Source: Paracoccaceae bacterium
GTDB taxonomy: Bacteria > Pseudomonadota > Alphaproteobacteria > Rhodobacterales > Rhodobacteraceae
Direction: 5' to 3'
Assembly: GCA_033344815.1 (NCBI GenBank)
Contig: JAWPMR010000001.1
Span: 1,536,136 to 1,600,135 of the forward strand
Length of the DNA: 64,000 nt
Below, in pieces: positions 46,608 to 55,355 of this stretch; positions within the stretch are counted from its first letter, which is position 1, and every line of letters begins with the position of its first letter. The position numbers and the translations under genes were made by a program. A model generated the notes under the pieces. That model saw only the letters and a list, made by a program, of their open reading frames with translations. It did not search any database and was not told the origin of the DNA.

Positions 46608-47422
46608 GTTATCGCCTGACTTAACAAAGCAAGAGCCTCGGCATGCAACTGCGTATTCGCTGCCGCCAGAGCCCGCCCCCCCAGATGCGCAGGACCACCC
46701 TGCCAGTCCGTCACAATGCCCCCGGCTGCTTCGATAAGCGCAATTGGCGCCTGTATATCATAGGCTTGCAAGCCCGCCTCTATCACCAGATCGATCTGAC
46801 CCGCCGCCAGCAAAGCATACGCATAACAGTCCATGCCGTACCGGGTGAGTTTGGTTTTTTCAGCGACTGAGTGGAATGCCGCGCGCTCCTGCGGCGTGCC
46901 CACTTCTGGAAATGTGGTGAAAATAACCGCATCCGCCAATGATTTCGTGCGCCGTGTTTCCAGCGACAACTGTCCTTGCGGGCCGGTCATGCGCGCGCGC
47001 CCTGCGCATCCAATGAATCGTTCGCCGATGTAGGGTTGGTCAATCAAACCATAAAATGGCCCCTGATCATCAGAAACCGCGATCAAGACACCCCAGGTTG
47101 GCGTCCCGCTTACAAATCCACGGGTGCCATCAATCGGGTCCAACACCCAAGTCAATCCGCTGGATCCGGGCTTGGCCCCGAATTCCTCGCCGAGAATGCC
47201 ATCCTCGGGATGTTCGATTGCCAGAATAGACCGCATGGCCTGTTCGGCTGCACGATCTGCTTGCGTGACTGGATCATAACCCTTGTCGAGCTTGTTTTCC
47301 GTGGACAGATCATAGCGCCGGAAATAGGGTAAAATGGCCTTTCGCGCGGCGACAGCGAGCCTCTGCGCGGTTGCGTCCAGGTTCGCAATCTCTTCAGGTT
47401 TATGCCGCTTTGAATCGCTCAT
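46604..47422 (-). CDS. hisN: Histidinol-phosphatase-like inositol monophosphatase family protein
   Basis: A 272-residue Mg2+-dependent phosphatase of the IMPase superfamily. Metal and active-site motifs: YDPVTQADRAAEQAM, GILGEEFG, WVLDPIDGTRGFVSGTPTWGVLIAV (DPIDGT) and the C-terminal AYDIQAPIALIEAAGG. The GTRGFVSGTPTWG signature and length are typical of HisN, the histidinol-phosphate phosphatase of actinobacteria and alphaproteobacteria. It is first gene of the hisN / 8-oxoguanine deaminase / CAP run and overlaps the next gene by four bases. Other IMPase substrates remain possible. Confidence 0.88.
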   Translation of the reverse strand: MSDSKRHKPEEIANLDATAQRLAVAARKAILPYFRRYDLSTENKLDKGYDPVTQADRAAEQAMRSILAIEHPEDGILGEEFGAKPGSSGLTWVLDPIDGTRGFVSGTPTWGVLIAVSDDQGPFYGLIDQPYIGERFIGCAGRARMTGPQGQLSLETRRTKSLADAVIFTTFPEVGTPQERAAFHSVAEKTKLTRYGMDCYAYALLAAGQIDLVIEAGLQAYDIQAPIALIEAAGGIVTDWQGGPAHLGGRALAAANTQLHAEALALLSQAIT

Positions 47423-47519
47423 GTGTCACTGGTGCCAGCGCAATTCCAAAGACTCAAGTGCCGCAACCCAATGGATGGGGTGCGGATTCGCTTTTTAGAC
47501 TGTCAATTGTGCGATCCGC

Positions 47520-47891
47520 TCAAGCGACGTCGCTGAGGACCCGCGCAAGCTCAAACAAGCGTCTGCGTTGATTTTCAGGTATCGCATAATAGGAGCGCAC
47601 GAGGTCCATTGCTTCTTTGTCACCCATCATGTCAGCCGGAACCGCATCACTTATTGTGTCGGAAGCATCATCGGTCTTCAGACCTTCAAAGAAGAAAGCC
47701 ACATCGACTTCCAATGCATCTGCAATGTCCCACAGGCGCGACGCGCTTACACGGTTCGCTCCCGTTTCATACTTCTGAATTTGCTGAAACTTGATGCCAA
47801 CGCATTCCGCAAGCTTTTGCTGAGTCATTCCGACCAGCCAACGACGCTGACGAATTCGCTTTCCAACATGAACGTCTACGACGTGTACCAT
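47520..47891 (-). CDS. XRE-family HTH regulator
   Basis: A 123-residue protein with an HTH at the N-terminus: VGKRIRQRRWLVGMTQQKLAECVGIKFQQIQKYETGANRVSASRLWDIADALEVDVAFFFEGL. This is the common alphaproteobacterial SinR-like type. The C-terminal half is helical and acidic (DAVPADMMGDKEAMDLVRSYYAIPENQRRRLFELARVL). The ATG at 47891 has AAGGA eight bases upstream; the longer open frame adds an AT-rich stretch that is probably promoter. Target genes unknown. Confidence 0.88.
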   Translation of the reverse strand: MVHVVDVHVGKRIRQRRWLVGMTQQKLAECVGIKFQQIQKYETGANRVSASRLWDIADALEVDVAFFFEGLKTDDASDTISDAVPADMMGDKEAMDLVRSYYAIPENQRRRLFELARVLSDVA

Positions 47892-48398
47892 CTGCATATT
47901 CCTTACACTTACCTTGTCAAGAAGGTGGCCTACCGACTGGTATAACGAGTGGCACAACCTAGCCGCGATCACCAAAATACCGTTACATTGCGAAACAATA
48001 ATGTAATTCGGGTTTCGATCAACAGGAAACACTTCCCATTCACGTGAGCACAGCCCGTCAAAAACACATCTTGAACCGTCTTATCTATAGATTTCAGCAC
48101 CTTTGCCAAAACCGCCTCCGAGAGGCTTTTTCTATTAAAGTTTTTACTAAATGCTCAAATTTCAGGACAAATCTACTACTTTAAGTTGATTTTGGTGGAT
48201 CTGAAGGATCACATCAGCGGCAAAACACAAGATGGAATCATGCCTTCACCGGCCCGTTTTCCTGCTGATAGAGATCGGCGGAATTCGTCTCGATTGCGCG
48301 ATTTTTGGCGGATACCCGCCGCTCCAAGCCAGAAACTCAATTTAAATTCAACCGTGGGATATCTGCAAATGACTAGGCGCACCCGGTGCGACGACGAC
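47892..48398. other. AT-rich intergenic region with a terminator-like hairpin
   Basis: About 500 bases between two minus-strand regulator genes. A plus-strand frame (48186-48440) overlaps the end of the LysR gene, has no ribosome site and no recognisable domain, so I do not call it. A TTGACA element lies on the minus strand close before the XRE gene start. The hairpin at 48114-48131 is listed separately. Confidence 0.5.
48114..48131 (+). terminator. Orphan intrinsic terminator (plus strand)
   Basis: GCCTC-CGA-GAGGC followed by TTTTTCTATT on the plus strand. No annotated plus-strand gene ends upstream of it. Read on the minus strand the tail (GGTTTTGG) is weaker but could serve the LysR transcript 285 bases away. 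It may mark a small RNA. Confidence 0.55.
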
Positions 48399-49274
48399 TC
48401 ATCCCGCGCGCAACCGAACAGAATCAACGCCCGCAAATGATCGTCTTAGAAAATCCGCCAGCGTATCATGCACTATGCCTTTCTTGCCTTGCGCGCCATA
48501 AAGGTTGATCAACTGCGTCGGCAGATCCGGTAGTGCGCCACCATGATCAATCCGCTCCAGATGCGGTGGTTCGGTGCCTTCAATCATCGTGTGAACGGCC
48601 AAGTCAGCGCTCACCGTCGCTTCGATCGTGCGGTCACTTTCAGTTTCGACGATCACATCCCATGGGATACCAGATGCATCCAGCGCTTCGACAACACGCG
48701 GCCGGAAAGTGCATAATCTGCCAAAGGCGAGCTTCAGAGGCTTTTGCCGCCATGCGGCGCCCCCCGGCGCGCCAATCCAGCGCAACGGTTTCTTGCAGAG
48801 TGTCTGCGCCCCGGGTTCAACATTGTTTTCTGTTGTCAGGATCAGGTCACATTCGCCCCGGCCAAATTTCTCCTTGAGCGCGCGGGTATAAGACGAGACC
48901 AATTGAACCTTCACGCGTGGGAAGGCCGCGTGAAATTGTTTGAGCACCTGAGGTATGGCAGGATAGACAATGTCGTGAGGCACGCCCAACACGATTTCAC
49001 CTTCATGCGCCTGATCGGTCAACCGACCAATCACCTCATCATTTAATGCGACCATGCGGCGAGCGTAGACAAGCAATTGTTCGCCCGATGCCGTCAATGC
49101 AATGGTGCGTCCGGACCGATCAAGTAATTCCAGTCCCAACAATTCCTCAAGGCGTTTCAGCTGCATTGAGACCGCAGATTGCGTCAGATGCAGGAAACCG
49201 GCTGCACGGGTCACACCGCCGGCATCTGCAACAGCAACAAAGGATCGCAGTGTCGTGACGTCCAGATTTCTCAT
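48399..49274 (-). CDS. LysR-family regulator
   Basis: A 291-residue LysR-type regulator. HTH: LDVTTLRSFVAVADAGGVTRAAGFLHLTQSAVSMQLKRLEELLGLELLDRSGRTIALT. The effector domain includes GEIVLGVPHDIVYPAIPQVLKQFHAAFPRVKVQLVSSYT and DLILTTENNVEPGAQTL, close to the LrhA/HexA subgroup. It is divergent from a DUF1127 gene, with repeated motifs in the 117-base intergenic region, and probably controls it and itself. Confidence 0.93.
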   Translation of the reverse strand: MRNLDVTTLRSFVAVADAGGVTRAAGFLHLTQSAVSMQLKRLEELLGLELLDRSGRTIALTASGEQLLVYARRMVALNDEVIGRLTDQAHEGEIVLGVPHDIVYPAIPQVLKQFHAAFPRVKVQLVSSYTRALKEKFGRGECDLILTTENNVEPGAQTLCKKPLRWIGAPGGAAWRQKPLKLAFGRLCTFRPRVVEALDASGIPWDVIVETESDRTIEATVSADLAVHTMIEGTEPPHLERIDHGGALPDLPTQLINLYGAQGKKGIVHDTLADFLRRSFAGVDSVRLRAG

Positions 49275-49291
49275 ATCAAAATTCCTGATGC

Positions 49292-49363
49292 ATTACTTCA
49301 CAAACATTCTCTTCACTAATGAAACACGTGCTGCCATATATATCAAGTAATTTGATGAAACAC
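49292..49363. promoter_or_regulatory. Repeats in the LysR/DUF1127 divergent promoter
   Basis: ATTACTT (49292-49298) is inverted as AAGTAAT (49345-49351), and ATGAAACAC occurs twice in direct orientation (49319-49327 and 49355-49363). The arrangement is suitable for binding of the LysR protein as a tetramer. Confidence 0.4.
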
Positions 49364-49391
49364 TGAGAACGCATCACGAAAGGTACACACA

Positions 49392-49607
49392 ATGGCTTTG
49401 ATCGATCACTTCGCTACAACGACGCAACGCATATCCGGCAACCGTGTCATGTCTCTGATAGCCCTTGTTGGGCTCTGGCGCTCTCGTCGCGCTCTGGCAC
49501 GACTTGATACCCGTGCTTTGGAGGACATCGGCGTGACGCGGAACGCGGCTGATTTGGAGGCGAACCGCCCCTTCTGGGACGTGCCAGAAACGTGGAGAAA
49601 CCAATGA
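49392..49607 (+). CDS. DUF1127 (YjiS-like) small protein
   Basis: A 71-residue protein with a helical N-terminus and the DUF1127 signature LWRSRRALARLDTRALEDIGVTRNAADLEANRPFWDVPE. Related small Arg-rich DUF1127 proteins in alphaproteobacteria influence RNA turnover and phosphate or stress responses. Divergence from a LysR gene is a frequent Rhodobacterales arrangement. Confidence 0.9.
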   Translation: MALIDHFATTTQRISGNRVMSLIALVGLWRSRRALARLDTRALEDIGVTRNAADLEANRPFWDVPETWRNQ

Positions 49608-49784
49608 GAAACCGGCCCATTCGGTCAAAACAAGCCGTTACTTCAGCCTTTGTTATCTATTTTTGTACAATCAAAAAGAATACCACCTAAAAAACCTTGA
49701 AATGCGGCTCGATGACACCGATATTCTGCACAGAACGCGCAGAAGGTCTGTTGCGTGAATAAAAAAGTTATTTTGGAGGTCTTA

Positions 49785-50522
49785 ATGGCTGACGTGAATA
49801 CAATCCGGTCCGTCGCCGGATCCCGCGCCGACCAGATTGATGAGGGTCTGCGCACCCATATGAGCAAAGTCTACGGAACGATGTCCGTGGGCATGTTGAT
49901 CACATTCGCAGTCGCTTGGGCGGTTGGTACCGCTCCCGCTCTGCTGTCGGTCTTTCGTGATCCGATCACTCTGCAACCCAACATTCTGGGCTGGGTTATC
50001 ATGTTTGCACCCCTTGGCATGGTGTTCGCCTTCGGGGCCGCGATCAATCGTTTGTCGGCCGCAGGCGCGCAGCTGTTCTTCTACGCTTTTGCGGGCGTGA
50101 TGGGTCTGTCGCTGTCTTGGATTTTCGTTGCCTTTACCGGGTTTTCGATCGCACAGATCTTCCTGATCACATCGATCGCCTTCGCAAGCCTGTCGCTTTG
50201 GGGCTACACAACAAAGAAAGACATCTCTGGCTGGGGTAGCTTCCTGATCATGGGCGTTGTCGGATTGGTTGTAGCGTCCATCGTGAATATCTTCCTCGGA
50301 TCACCAGCGATTATGTTTGCCGTTTCCGCGATCGGTGTTTTGATTTTCGCTGGTCTCACGGCCTATGATACACAGAACATCAAGAATACTTACTTGGCAC
50401 ATGCGCAGCATGGCGATCAGGAATGGCTTCAGAAATCCGGGATCATGGGTGCGCTGAGCCTCTATCTGAACTTCATCAACATGTTCATGATGCTGCTGTC
50501 GCTCTTTGGCAACCGAGAGTAA
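49785..50522 (+). CDS. BAX-inhibitor-1/YccA family membrane protein
   Basis: A 245-residue protein with seven hydrophobic helices. It starts MADVNTIRSVAGSRADQIDEGLRTHMSKVYGTMSVGMLITFAVAW and ends with the family's TAYDTQNIKNTYLAHAQHGDQEWLQKSGIMGALSLYLNFINMFMMLLSLFG. Family members (YbhL, YetJ, TMBIM) form pH-sensitive Ca2+ leak channels or bind FtsH. GGAGG lies five bases before the ATG at 49785, which was preferred over an ATG ten codons earlier. A strong terminator follows. Confidence 0.95.
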   Translation: MADVNTIRSVAGSRADQIDEGLRTHMSKVYGTMSVGMLITFAVAWAVGTAPALLSVFRDPITLQPNILGWVIMFAPLGMVFAFGAAINRLSAAGAQLFFYAFAGVMGLSLSWIFVAFTGFSIAQIFLITSIAFASLSLWGYTTKKDISGWGSFLIMGVVGLVVASIVNIFLGSPAIMFAVSAIGVLIFAGLTAYDTQNIKNTYLAHAQHGDQEWLQKSGIMGALSLYLNFINMFMMLLSLFGNRE

Positions 50523-50546
50523 CAGTCACTCTTCCGACATTTATCA

Positions 50547-50581
50547 AAGCCGCCGGGACCTTGTCTCGGCGGCTTTTTTCT
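50547..50581 (+). terminator. Intrinsic terminator of the BAX-inhibitor-1 gene
   Basis: AAAGCCGCCG and CGGCGGCTTT form a ten-pair stem around an 11-base loop, followed by a T run, 25 bases after the stop codon. Confidence 0.92.
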
Positions 50582-50804
50582 ATCCAGACATTTAATCCTG
50601 AGGAAGAGACACCCTTGAACAGGCCCGTCAGCGTTGATTGATCCCGGGCGGGATTGGTCTGATCCTGACAAAGCATGTCTCTCCCCGAAGAAATCGGCTG
50701 CGCCGAGTGCTCCTCAGGCCCTTTCCGACCCAGTTCCCGCAGTCTTTGCAGGTGAAGACCACGGTAAGGCTGCCGTATCTCGGGTGGCGTTAACGGCCTT
50801 GAAT

Positions 50805-51326
50805 TCAAGGCTTTACGGCAAAGCTATCCATGAAACTTGTGACCTGAGCAGTCTTTGTCAACTGATGTACGTTCAGATGCGGATGGTCTTGGATCAAACG
50901 CACCAAACGCGCGCGGTGGCTCGATCTGGTGCGCCATATCCAGCGGTAAAACTCCGCTGTTTCGGAATGCAGCCCCTCCTGACATCCCTCTGCCATGTCC
51001 GGTCTTTGGCGACCGTAGTAGCGCAGCATGCGATACGTCACGCGCCACAGACGCAGGCTTACAGGCAGGTCCAGCCAGATCAAACAATCCGCACGGGTCG
51101 CGCGATGATCATAGGTTGTTGAGAAGCCGCCTTCAAATATCCACTTGGGCGATTCCTCGATTTTCAACGCCATCGCCTTGCGCTCCGGTGTGGCCCGCGC
51201 AACCCACCCCGGGGTCCAGTGGATATGGTCCATATGATAGACAGGCAGGCCGGTCCGCACGCCAAGAAAGCGCGCCAGAGTGCTTTTCCCCGACCCTGAT
51301 CCCCCAACGATCATAACGCGCTGCAT
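50805..51326 (-). CDS. P-loop kinase-like protein (FlaR/adenylate-kinase-like)
   Basis: A 173-residue P-loop NTPase: Walker A GGSGSGKSTLA at the N-terminus, then LPVYHMDHIHWTPGWV and IFEGGFSTTYDHRATRADCLIWLDLP, the pattern of the 'DNA topology modulation protein FlaR' kinases. The ATG at 51326 has AGAGG eight bases upstream; a longer frame runs through the rpmG terminator. Real activity is unknown: the FlaR name comes from limited work and these proteins look like small-molecule kinases. A perfect 16-base palindrome (GCCTTGAATTCAAGGC, 50796-50811) covers the stop codon. Confidence 0.85.
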   Translation of the reverse strand: MQRVMIVGGSGSGKSTLARFLGVRTGLPVYHMDHIHWTPGWVARATPERKAMALKIEESPKWIFEGGFSTTYDHRATRADCLIWLDLPVSLRLWRVTYRMLRYYGRQRPDMAEGCQEGLHSETAEFYRWIWRTRSSHRARLVRLIQDHPHLNVHQLTKTAQVTSFMDSFAVKP

Positions 51327-51351
51327 CAAAGATGCCTCTCCATGCACAAAC

Positions 51352-51377
51352 AAAAAAAGCCGCGCAAACTGCGCGGC
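51352..51377 (-). terminator. Intrinsic terminator of rpmG
   Basis: On the minus strand GCCGCGCA-GTT-TGCGCGGC is followed by seven T residues, 26 bases after the rpmG stop and just before the P-loop kinase gene. Confidence 0.93.
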
Positions 51378-51402
51378 CACTTCACCTACAAAGAAATCAA
51401 TC

Positions 51403-51570
51403 TTACTTGATTTTGCCTTCTTTGTATTCAACGTGCTTGCGCGCCACCGGGTCGTACTTACGCACAACCATCTTCTCGGTCATGGTGCGGGCGTTTTTCT
51501 TGGTGACGTAGAAATGGCCTGTCCCCGCCGAGGAGTTCAGACGAATCTTGATCGTGGTTGGCTTGGCCAT
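51403..51570 (-). CDS. rpmG: 50S ribosomal protein L33
   Basis: A 55-residue ribosomal protein with [50 protein letters not shown]. There are no cysteines, so this is the zinc-independent (C-minus) form usual in alphaproteobacteria. It has its own strong terminator and is probably monocistronic. Confidence 0.98.
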   Translation of the reverse strand: MAKPTTIKIRLNSSAGTGHFYVTKKNARTMTEKMVVRKYDPVARKHVEYKEGKIK

Positions 51571-51966
51571 GTTATCTCTCCTGCTGCAGCGGTCCTCCGG
51601 TGAGGGGCTGCGTGAAATCCTGAACCCCGGCTTTTAACCAGATGGGCTGGCGAGTCAACTGCAAAAGGACCGTTTTAGCGTGGCCCTAAGTGGTCATCCT
51701 GCGGCCGGCACCCTTGGGTAAACGCAGCGCACGCGCAACGATTTTGCCACGCGCCGCCACACCTTTCCCCTCAGCCTGGGTTAACGCCTTTTTTCAAGGG
51801 GGGAATCGCGAGGCACAGCCCGTACACAAGCTGTACACACCCTGTGCACCGAGAATGCACGGATGCGGTGGTTAAGAGATCGCGCGCAGCACTTTATGAG
51901 CAAAGCGTTGCGCAACCGGCTGGCGGTCAAAAACCGCATCCCGCCCAGCGCAGCGGGGGGAAATAT
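51571..51966. other. Region between rnpB and rpmG
   Basis: About 400 bases with no certain gene. A minus-strand 24-codon frame (51686-51760, GTG start, AGGGG upstream, product rich in Arg/Lys) is possible but unproven. GTACACAAGCTGTACAC (near 51831) is an inverted repeat. Downstream of rnpB on the minus strand a CCCGC/GCGGG hairpin precedes GGTTTTTG, a probable weak rnpB terminator near 51930-51960. Confidence 0.5.
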
Positions 51967-52358
51967 GCGCGGAAGGCCTGTAAGCCGGATTCTGTTCCCC
52001 GGGGCGCAAACCCCGGTTCGATGACCATTCCTCTTGCCACCCGGTTGCCCGGACAGCTCTAGCTGCCAACCCGGATCTGCTGGGGCAAAAGCAGCCCTGT
52101 CTTGCGACGCGCGATCCCTATTTGGCATTGCTCCCGGTGGGGCTTGCCGTGCCACCCCTGTTGCCAGCGGCGCGGTGGGCTCTTACCCCACCGTTTCATC
52201 CTTACCCCTTTGCATTGCTGCGCGCGGGCGGTTTCATTTCTGTGGCGCTTTCCGTCAGGTTGCCCTGCCCGGGCGTTACCCGGCACCGTTGCTTTTTGGA
52301 GTCCGGACTTTCCTCGACACCGGTTGAAGGGTGCCGCGGCCATCCGGCCTTCCGCGCG
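51967..52358 (-). ncRNA. rnpB: RNase P RNA (type A)
   Basis: The catalytic RNA of RNase P, which matures tRNA 5' ends. On the minus strand the 5' part reads GAGGAAAGTCCGGAC (near 52315) and the 3' part CAGAATCCGGCTTACAG (near 51980), the two universal conserved blocks. The P1 helix is formed by GCGCGGAAGGCC at the 5' end and GGCCTTCCGCGC at the 3' end, a perfect 12-pair match that fixes the approximate ends. Length of about 390 bases fits alphaproteobacteria. Open frames that cross it are not genes. Confidence 0.96.
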
Positions 52359-52454
52359 CCCCGAGATGCGATGAATTGGCCGGCGGGTCAAGAGCTGGCA
52401 AAGGTCGGACGCCTCCGGCGGGAGTATTTCCGACCAAAAGAAGCGGGCCGACCC

Positions 52455-53108
52455 TCAGGTGCGTGCCGTCTCCAATGCGATGAAGTCTTCAGCCACCAGC
52501 GGGCCAAGCGCCTGCGGTCTGAACCGCAGCCTGACCGCCGCCAGCAGGATGTCATCGCCTACATCCGCCGTGAACCCGAGCGCCTGTGCGCAGGTGCGGA
52601 ATTCAGCCGCTGTCGGCGCTGTCGAAGTCCTCCCGCTCTCGCCGTACACCGCCAACCCCTGCGCCGCCAGCCGCGCCCAGTCAAAGCGGGGGCCGGGATC
52701 GAATTTCCGACCAGGGGCCATGTCGGAATGGCCGATGACATTGTTCGGTACAATCCCGTGGCGCGCGATGATGTCGCTCAGCAGGATTTCCAGCGCCGCC
52801 ATCTGCGGTTCAGGGAAGGGATGATCGCCGCCGTTGTCGAGTTCAATCCCGATGGAGCGGGAGTTTATGTCATCTTGCCCGCGCCATTCCCCGGCCCCAG
52901 CGTGCCAGGCGCGTTGATCTTCGGGCACCAGCTGGGTCATCTGCCCGTCGCGGGCGATCACATAGTGGCAGGACACTTGTGCCTGTGGATCGCACAGGCG
53001 TTCGATGGCGGCCTCAGCGCTTTGCATGGCGGTATAGTGCAGCACTACAATTGACGGTGTCAGGCCGTCGCGGCGCGGCCCGCAATTTGGCGAGGGATGC
53101 TGACGCAC
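52455..53108 (-). CDS. N-acetylmuramoyl-L-alanine amidase (AmpD type)
   Basis: A 217-residue amidase_2 enzyme. Zn ligands correspond to H24 (VVLHYTAM), H127 (VIGHSDM) and D137 (GRKFDPG), and SRSIGIELDNGGDHPFPEPQM is the family's central strand. AmpD cleaves 1,6-anhydro-muropeptides during cell-wall recycling. There is no signal peptide, in keeping with a cytoplasmic role. The C-terminal 60 residues carry a helical peptidoglycan-binding-like tail. It lies just downstream of the excalibur lipoprotein gene. Confidence 0.92.
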   Translation of the reverse strand: MRQHPSPNCGPRRDGLTPSIVVLHYTAMQSAEAAIERLCDPQAQVSCHYVIARDGQMTQLVPEDQRAWHAGAGEWRGQDDINSRSIGIELDNGGDHPFPEPQMAALEILLSDIIARHGIVPNNVIGHSDMAPGRKFDPGPRFDWARLAAQGLAVYGESGRTSTAPTAAEFRTCAQALGFTADVGDDILLAAVRLRFRPQALGPLVAEDFIALETART

Positions 53109-53114
53109 CCGGAC

Positions 53115-53828
53115 CTAGCCGCCTGAGGCCCTGCGAAACGGTGCCGGATCCCACGTGCAGGCATAGCCATCCCCATCCGGATCAAGCCCTCTGCGGTCGC
53201 GCACGGGCCCGCCGCGCCCGAGGAAATCGATCTGTGCCAGATCAGGAGAGGCGTAATCCGCGCAATTGCGCTCCGCACGGCTCTCGCCGCCAAAACCCGC
53301 CCGGGCATAGACGCTCTGACCCTTTGGATGTTTGGTCTCCAGTGCGAAGGCCACGATGTTGGGCTGGGCGTCGGTTGAGCGCGTGGGCAATGCTTCTGGT
53401 TGAACGACCTCATATTGCGCGGCGTTACTGGCAATCCGCTCGGCGTCACTTTCGATGGTCTGGCGTTCTGCGACGGCATCGAAGTTGTTTTCATCAGAAA
53501 TGCCTGGATTATTCACCGCAGCCGTGGACGCCGCGCCGGAAACGGTGGGTGGGGCTGGTACGCTCCCCTGCGTCGCCCCGGCCCGTGTTTGCTCCAGAAC
53601 CCGCGTGGTTTCCGCCGCTGTTGCCTCAGCGGAGCCCGGCAAGGGCGATCCCAGCGGCTGCCCCGCCGCCTCCGGCAGGTCAAACGGATTGGTTGCCAGC
53701 GCCGTTTCCCGCTGAAGCTGCGCCTGGCTTGAGTTGGCGGCATTGCTGGTCCCGTAATCCGGGGTCACGGAGGCGCAGGCACTCAGCGTCGCAAGAGCGA
53801 GCCCCGCAATGTAAACACGTGGTGTCAT
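53115..53828 (-). CDS. Lipoprotein with C-terminal excalibur-like domain
   Basis: A 237-residue exported lipoprotein: lipobox LSAC with the lipidated C18, a long low-complexity Ala/Thr/Ser/Pro linker (about 20-150), then a domain around 170-233 with NCADYASPDLAQIDF and LDPDGDGYACTWDPAPFR. The DxDxDGxxC ending is the excalibur Ca2+-binding motif, a disulfide-containing module. Its role is unknown; it stands six bases before the AmpD gene, perhaps pointing to the cell envelope. Confidence 0.85.
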   Translation of the reverse strand: MTPRVYIAGLALATLSACASVTPDYGTSNAANSSQAQLQRETALATNPFDLPEAAGQPLGSPLPGSAEATAAETTRVLEQTRAGATQGSVPAPPTVSGAASTAAVNNPGISDENNFDAVAERQTIESDAERIASNAAQYEVVQPEALPTRSTDAQPNIVAFALETKHPKGQSVYARAGFGGESRAERNCADYASPDLAQIDFLGRGGPVRDRRGLDPDGDGYACTWDPAPFRRASGG

Positions 53829-53867
53829 TGAAAAACATGCCTGTCGTTGCTTTTGTAATGGGTCAAA

Positions 53868-55355
53868 TTACCACCATTTGCCCGGCTTGGCCACAAAACC
53901 GGCGGCGGTTTCCAGCGCATGGGCGGCGCAGAGCAGGTCAGCTTCTGCCCAGGGTTGTCCGATCAGTTGCAGCCCCAGCGGCAAGCCTTGTTTATCAAGG
54001 CCCGTGGGCACGGCAATGCCCGGCAACCCGGCGAGGTTCACCGTCACGGTGAAGACATCATTGAGATACATCGCCACGGGATCCGCATCCGTCATTTCCC
54101 CCAGACCAAAGGCCGCAGAGGGTGTGGCGGGTGTGAGGATCGCGTCAATGCCCTGTGCGAACACGGTCTCAAAGTCGCGTTTGATCAGGGTACGCACCCG
54201 GCGCGCGCGGTTGTAATAGGCGTCATAGAACCCGGCGGAGAGCACATAGGTGCCGATCATCACGCGGCGCTGCACCTCGGGGCCAAAGCCTTCGGCGCGG
54301 GTCTTTTCATACATCTCGGTGATGCCATCGCCCTGCTCCAGCCTGGCGCGGTGGCCATAGCGCACGCCGTCATAGCGCGCGAGGTTCGAAGACGCCTCCG
54401 CCGGGGCAATCACATAGTACGCGGGGAGCGCGTATTTTGTATGGGGCAGCGAGATATCGACGATCTCGGCACCGGCATCTTTCATCATCGCGATGCCTTC
54501 AGCCCAAAGCGATTCAATTTCATCGGGCATGCCGTCCATGCGGTATTCCTTGGGGATACCGATCTTTTTGCCCCGGATGTCCCCGCTGAGCGCGGCCTCG
54601 AAATCCGGCACCGCCAGATCAGCAGAGGTGCTGTCCTTGGCGTCATGTCCGGCCATGGCTTGCAGCATGATCGCCGCATCGCGCACAGATTTGGTCATCG
54701 GACCCGCCTGATCCAGAGAGGAGGCAAAAGCCACAATGCCCCAGCGCGAGCAGCGCCCATAGGTTGGTTTGATCCCAACGGTCCCGGTGAACGCCGCAGG
54801 CTGGCGGATGGAGCCGCCTGTGTCCGTACCGGTTGCGGCCAGACATAAATCTGCCGCCACCGCAGAGGCGGAGCCGCCCGAAGAGCCCCCCGGCGTGAGT
54901 GGCGCGGTATCATTGCCGCGACGCCACGGGTTCACCGCATTGCCGTAAACGGATGTTTCATTGGACGAACCCATGGCGAATTCATCCATGTTCAGCTTGC
55001 CCAGCATGACCGCGCCCGCATCCGCGAGATTTTGGCTGACGGTGGATTCGTATTCCGGCAGGAACCCTTCGAGAATCCGCGATCCGGCCTGAGAGGCCAC
55101 GCCTTTGGTGCAAAACAGATCCTTGATGCCGATCGGCAGTCCACACATGGCGGGCGCGTCACCTTGAGCGATGCGCGCATCCGCCGCCGCTGCGCGTTCC
55201 AGCGCCAGTTCCGGTGTTTTGTGCACAAAGGCGTTCAAATCACCGGCGGCATCAATCGCGCCAAGGCAGGCCCCGGTCAGCTCTTTGGAAGTGGTTTCAC
55301 CCGCCCGCAGCGCATCGCGCGCGGCTGCCAGCGTCAGTTCATTCAGATCAGCCAT
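53868..55355 (-). CDS. gatA: Glutamyl-tRNA(Gln)/aspartyl-tRNA(Asn) amidotransferase subunit A
   Basis: GatA supplies ammonia from glutamine for conversion of Glu-tRNA(Gln) to Gln-tRNA(Gln). The 495-residue amidase-signature enzyme has [13 protein letters not shown] with the catalytic Lys and [34 protein letters not shown] with the two catalytic Ser. Its ATG shares one base with the gatC stop (TGATG overlap), as is usual for gatCA. gatB is not in the window. Confidence 0.97.
   Translation of the reverse strand: MADLNELTLAAARDALRAGETTSKELTGACLGAIDAAGDLNAFVHKTPELALERAAAADARIAQGDAPAMCGLPIGIKDLFCTKGVASQAGSRILEGFLPEYESTVSQNLADAGAVMLGKLNMDEFAMGSSNETSVYGNAVNPWRRGNDTAPLTPGGSSGGSASAVAADLCLAATGTDTGGSIRQPAAFTGTVGIKPTYGRCSRWGIVAFASSLDQAGPMTKSVRDAAIMLQAMAGHDAKDSTSADLAVPDFEAALSGDIRGKKIGIPKEYRMDGMPDEIESLWAEGIAMMKDAGAEIVDISLPHTKYALPAYYVIAPAEASSNLARYDGVRYGHRARLEQGDGITEMYEKTRAEGFGPEVQRRVMIGTYVLSAGFYDAYYNRARRVRTLIKRDFETVFAQGIDAILTPATPSAAFGLGEMTDADPVAMYLNDVFTVTVNLAGLPGIAVPTGLDKQGLPLGLQLIGQPWAEADLLCAAHALETAAGFVAKPGKWW

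Noticed and set aside
48186-48440. 84-codon plus-strand frame near the LysR gene
   Set aside because: It overlaps the LysR 3' end, lacks a ribosome site and has no recognisable domain.
50796-50811. Perfect palindrome GCCTTGAATTCAAGGC at the end of the P-loop kinase gene
   Set aside because: It covers the stop codon and has no T tract, so neither a terminator nor an operator role can be supported.
52122-53054. 310-codon plus-strand frame across the rnpB locus and AmpD gene
   Set aside because: It crosses a structured RNA gene and is antisense to the amidase gene.
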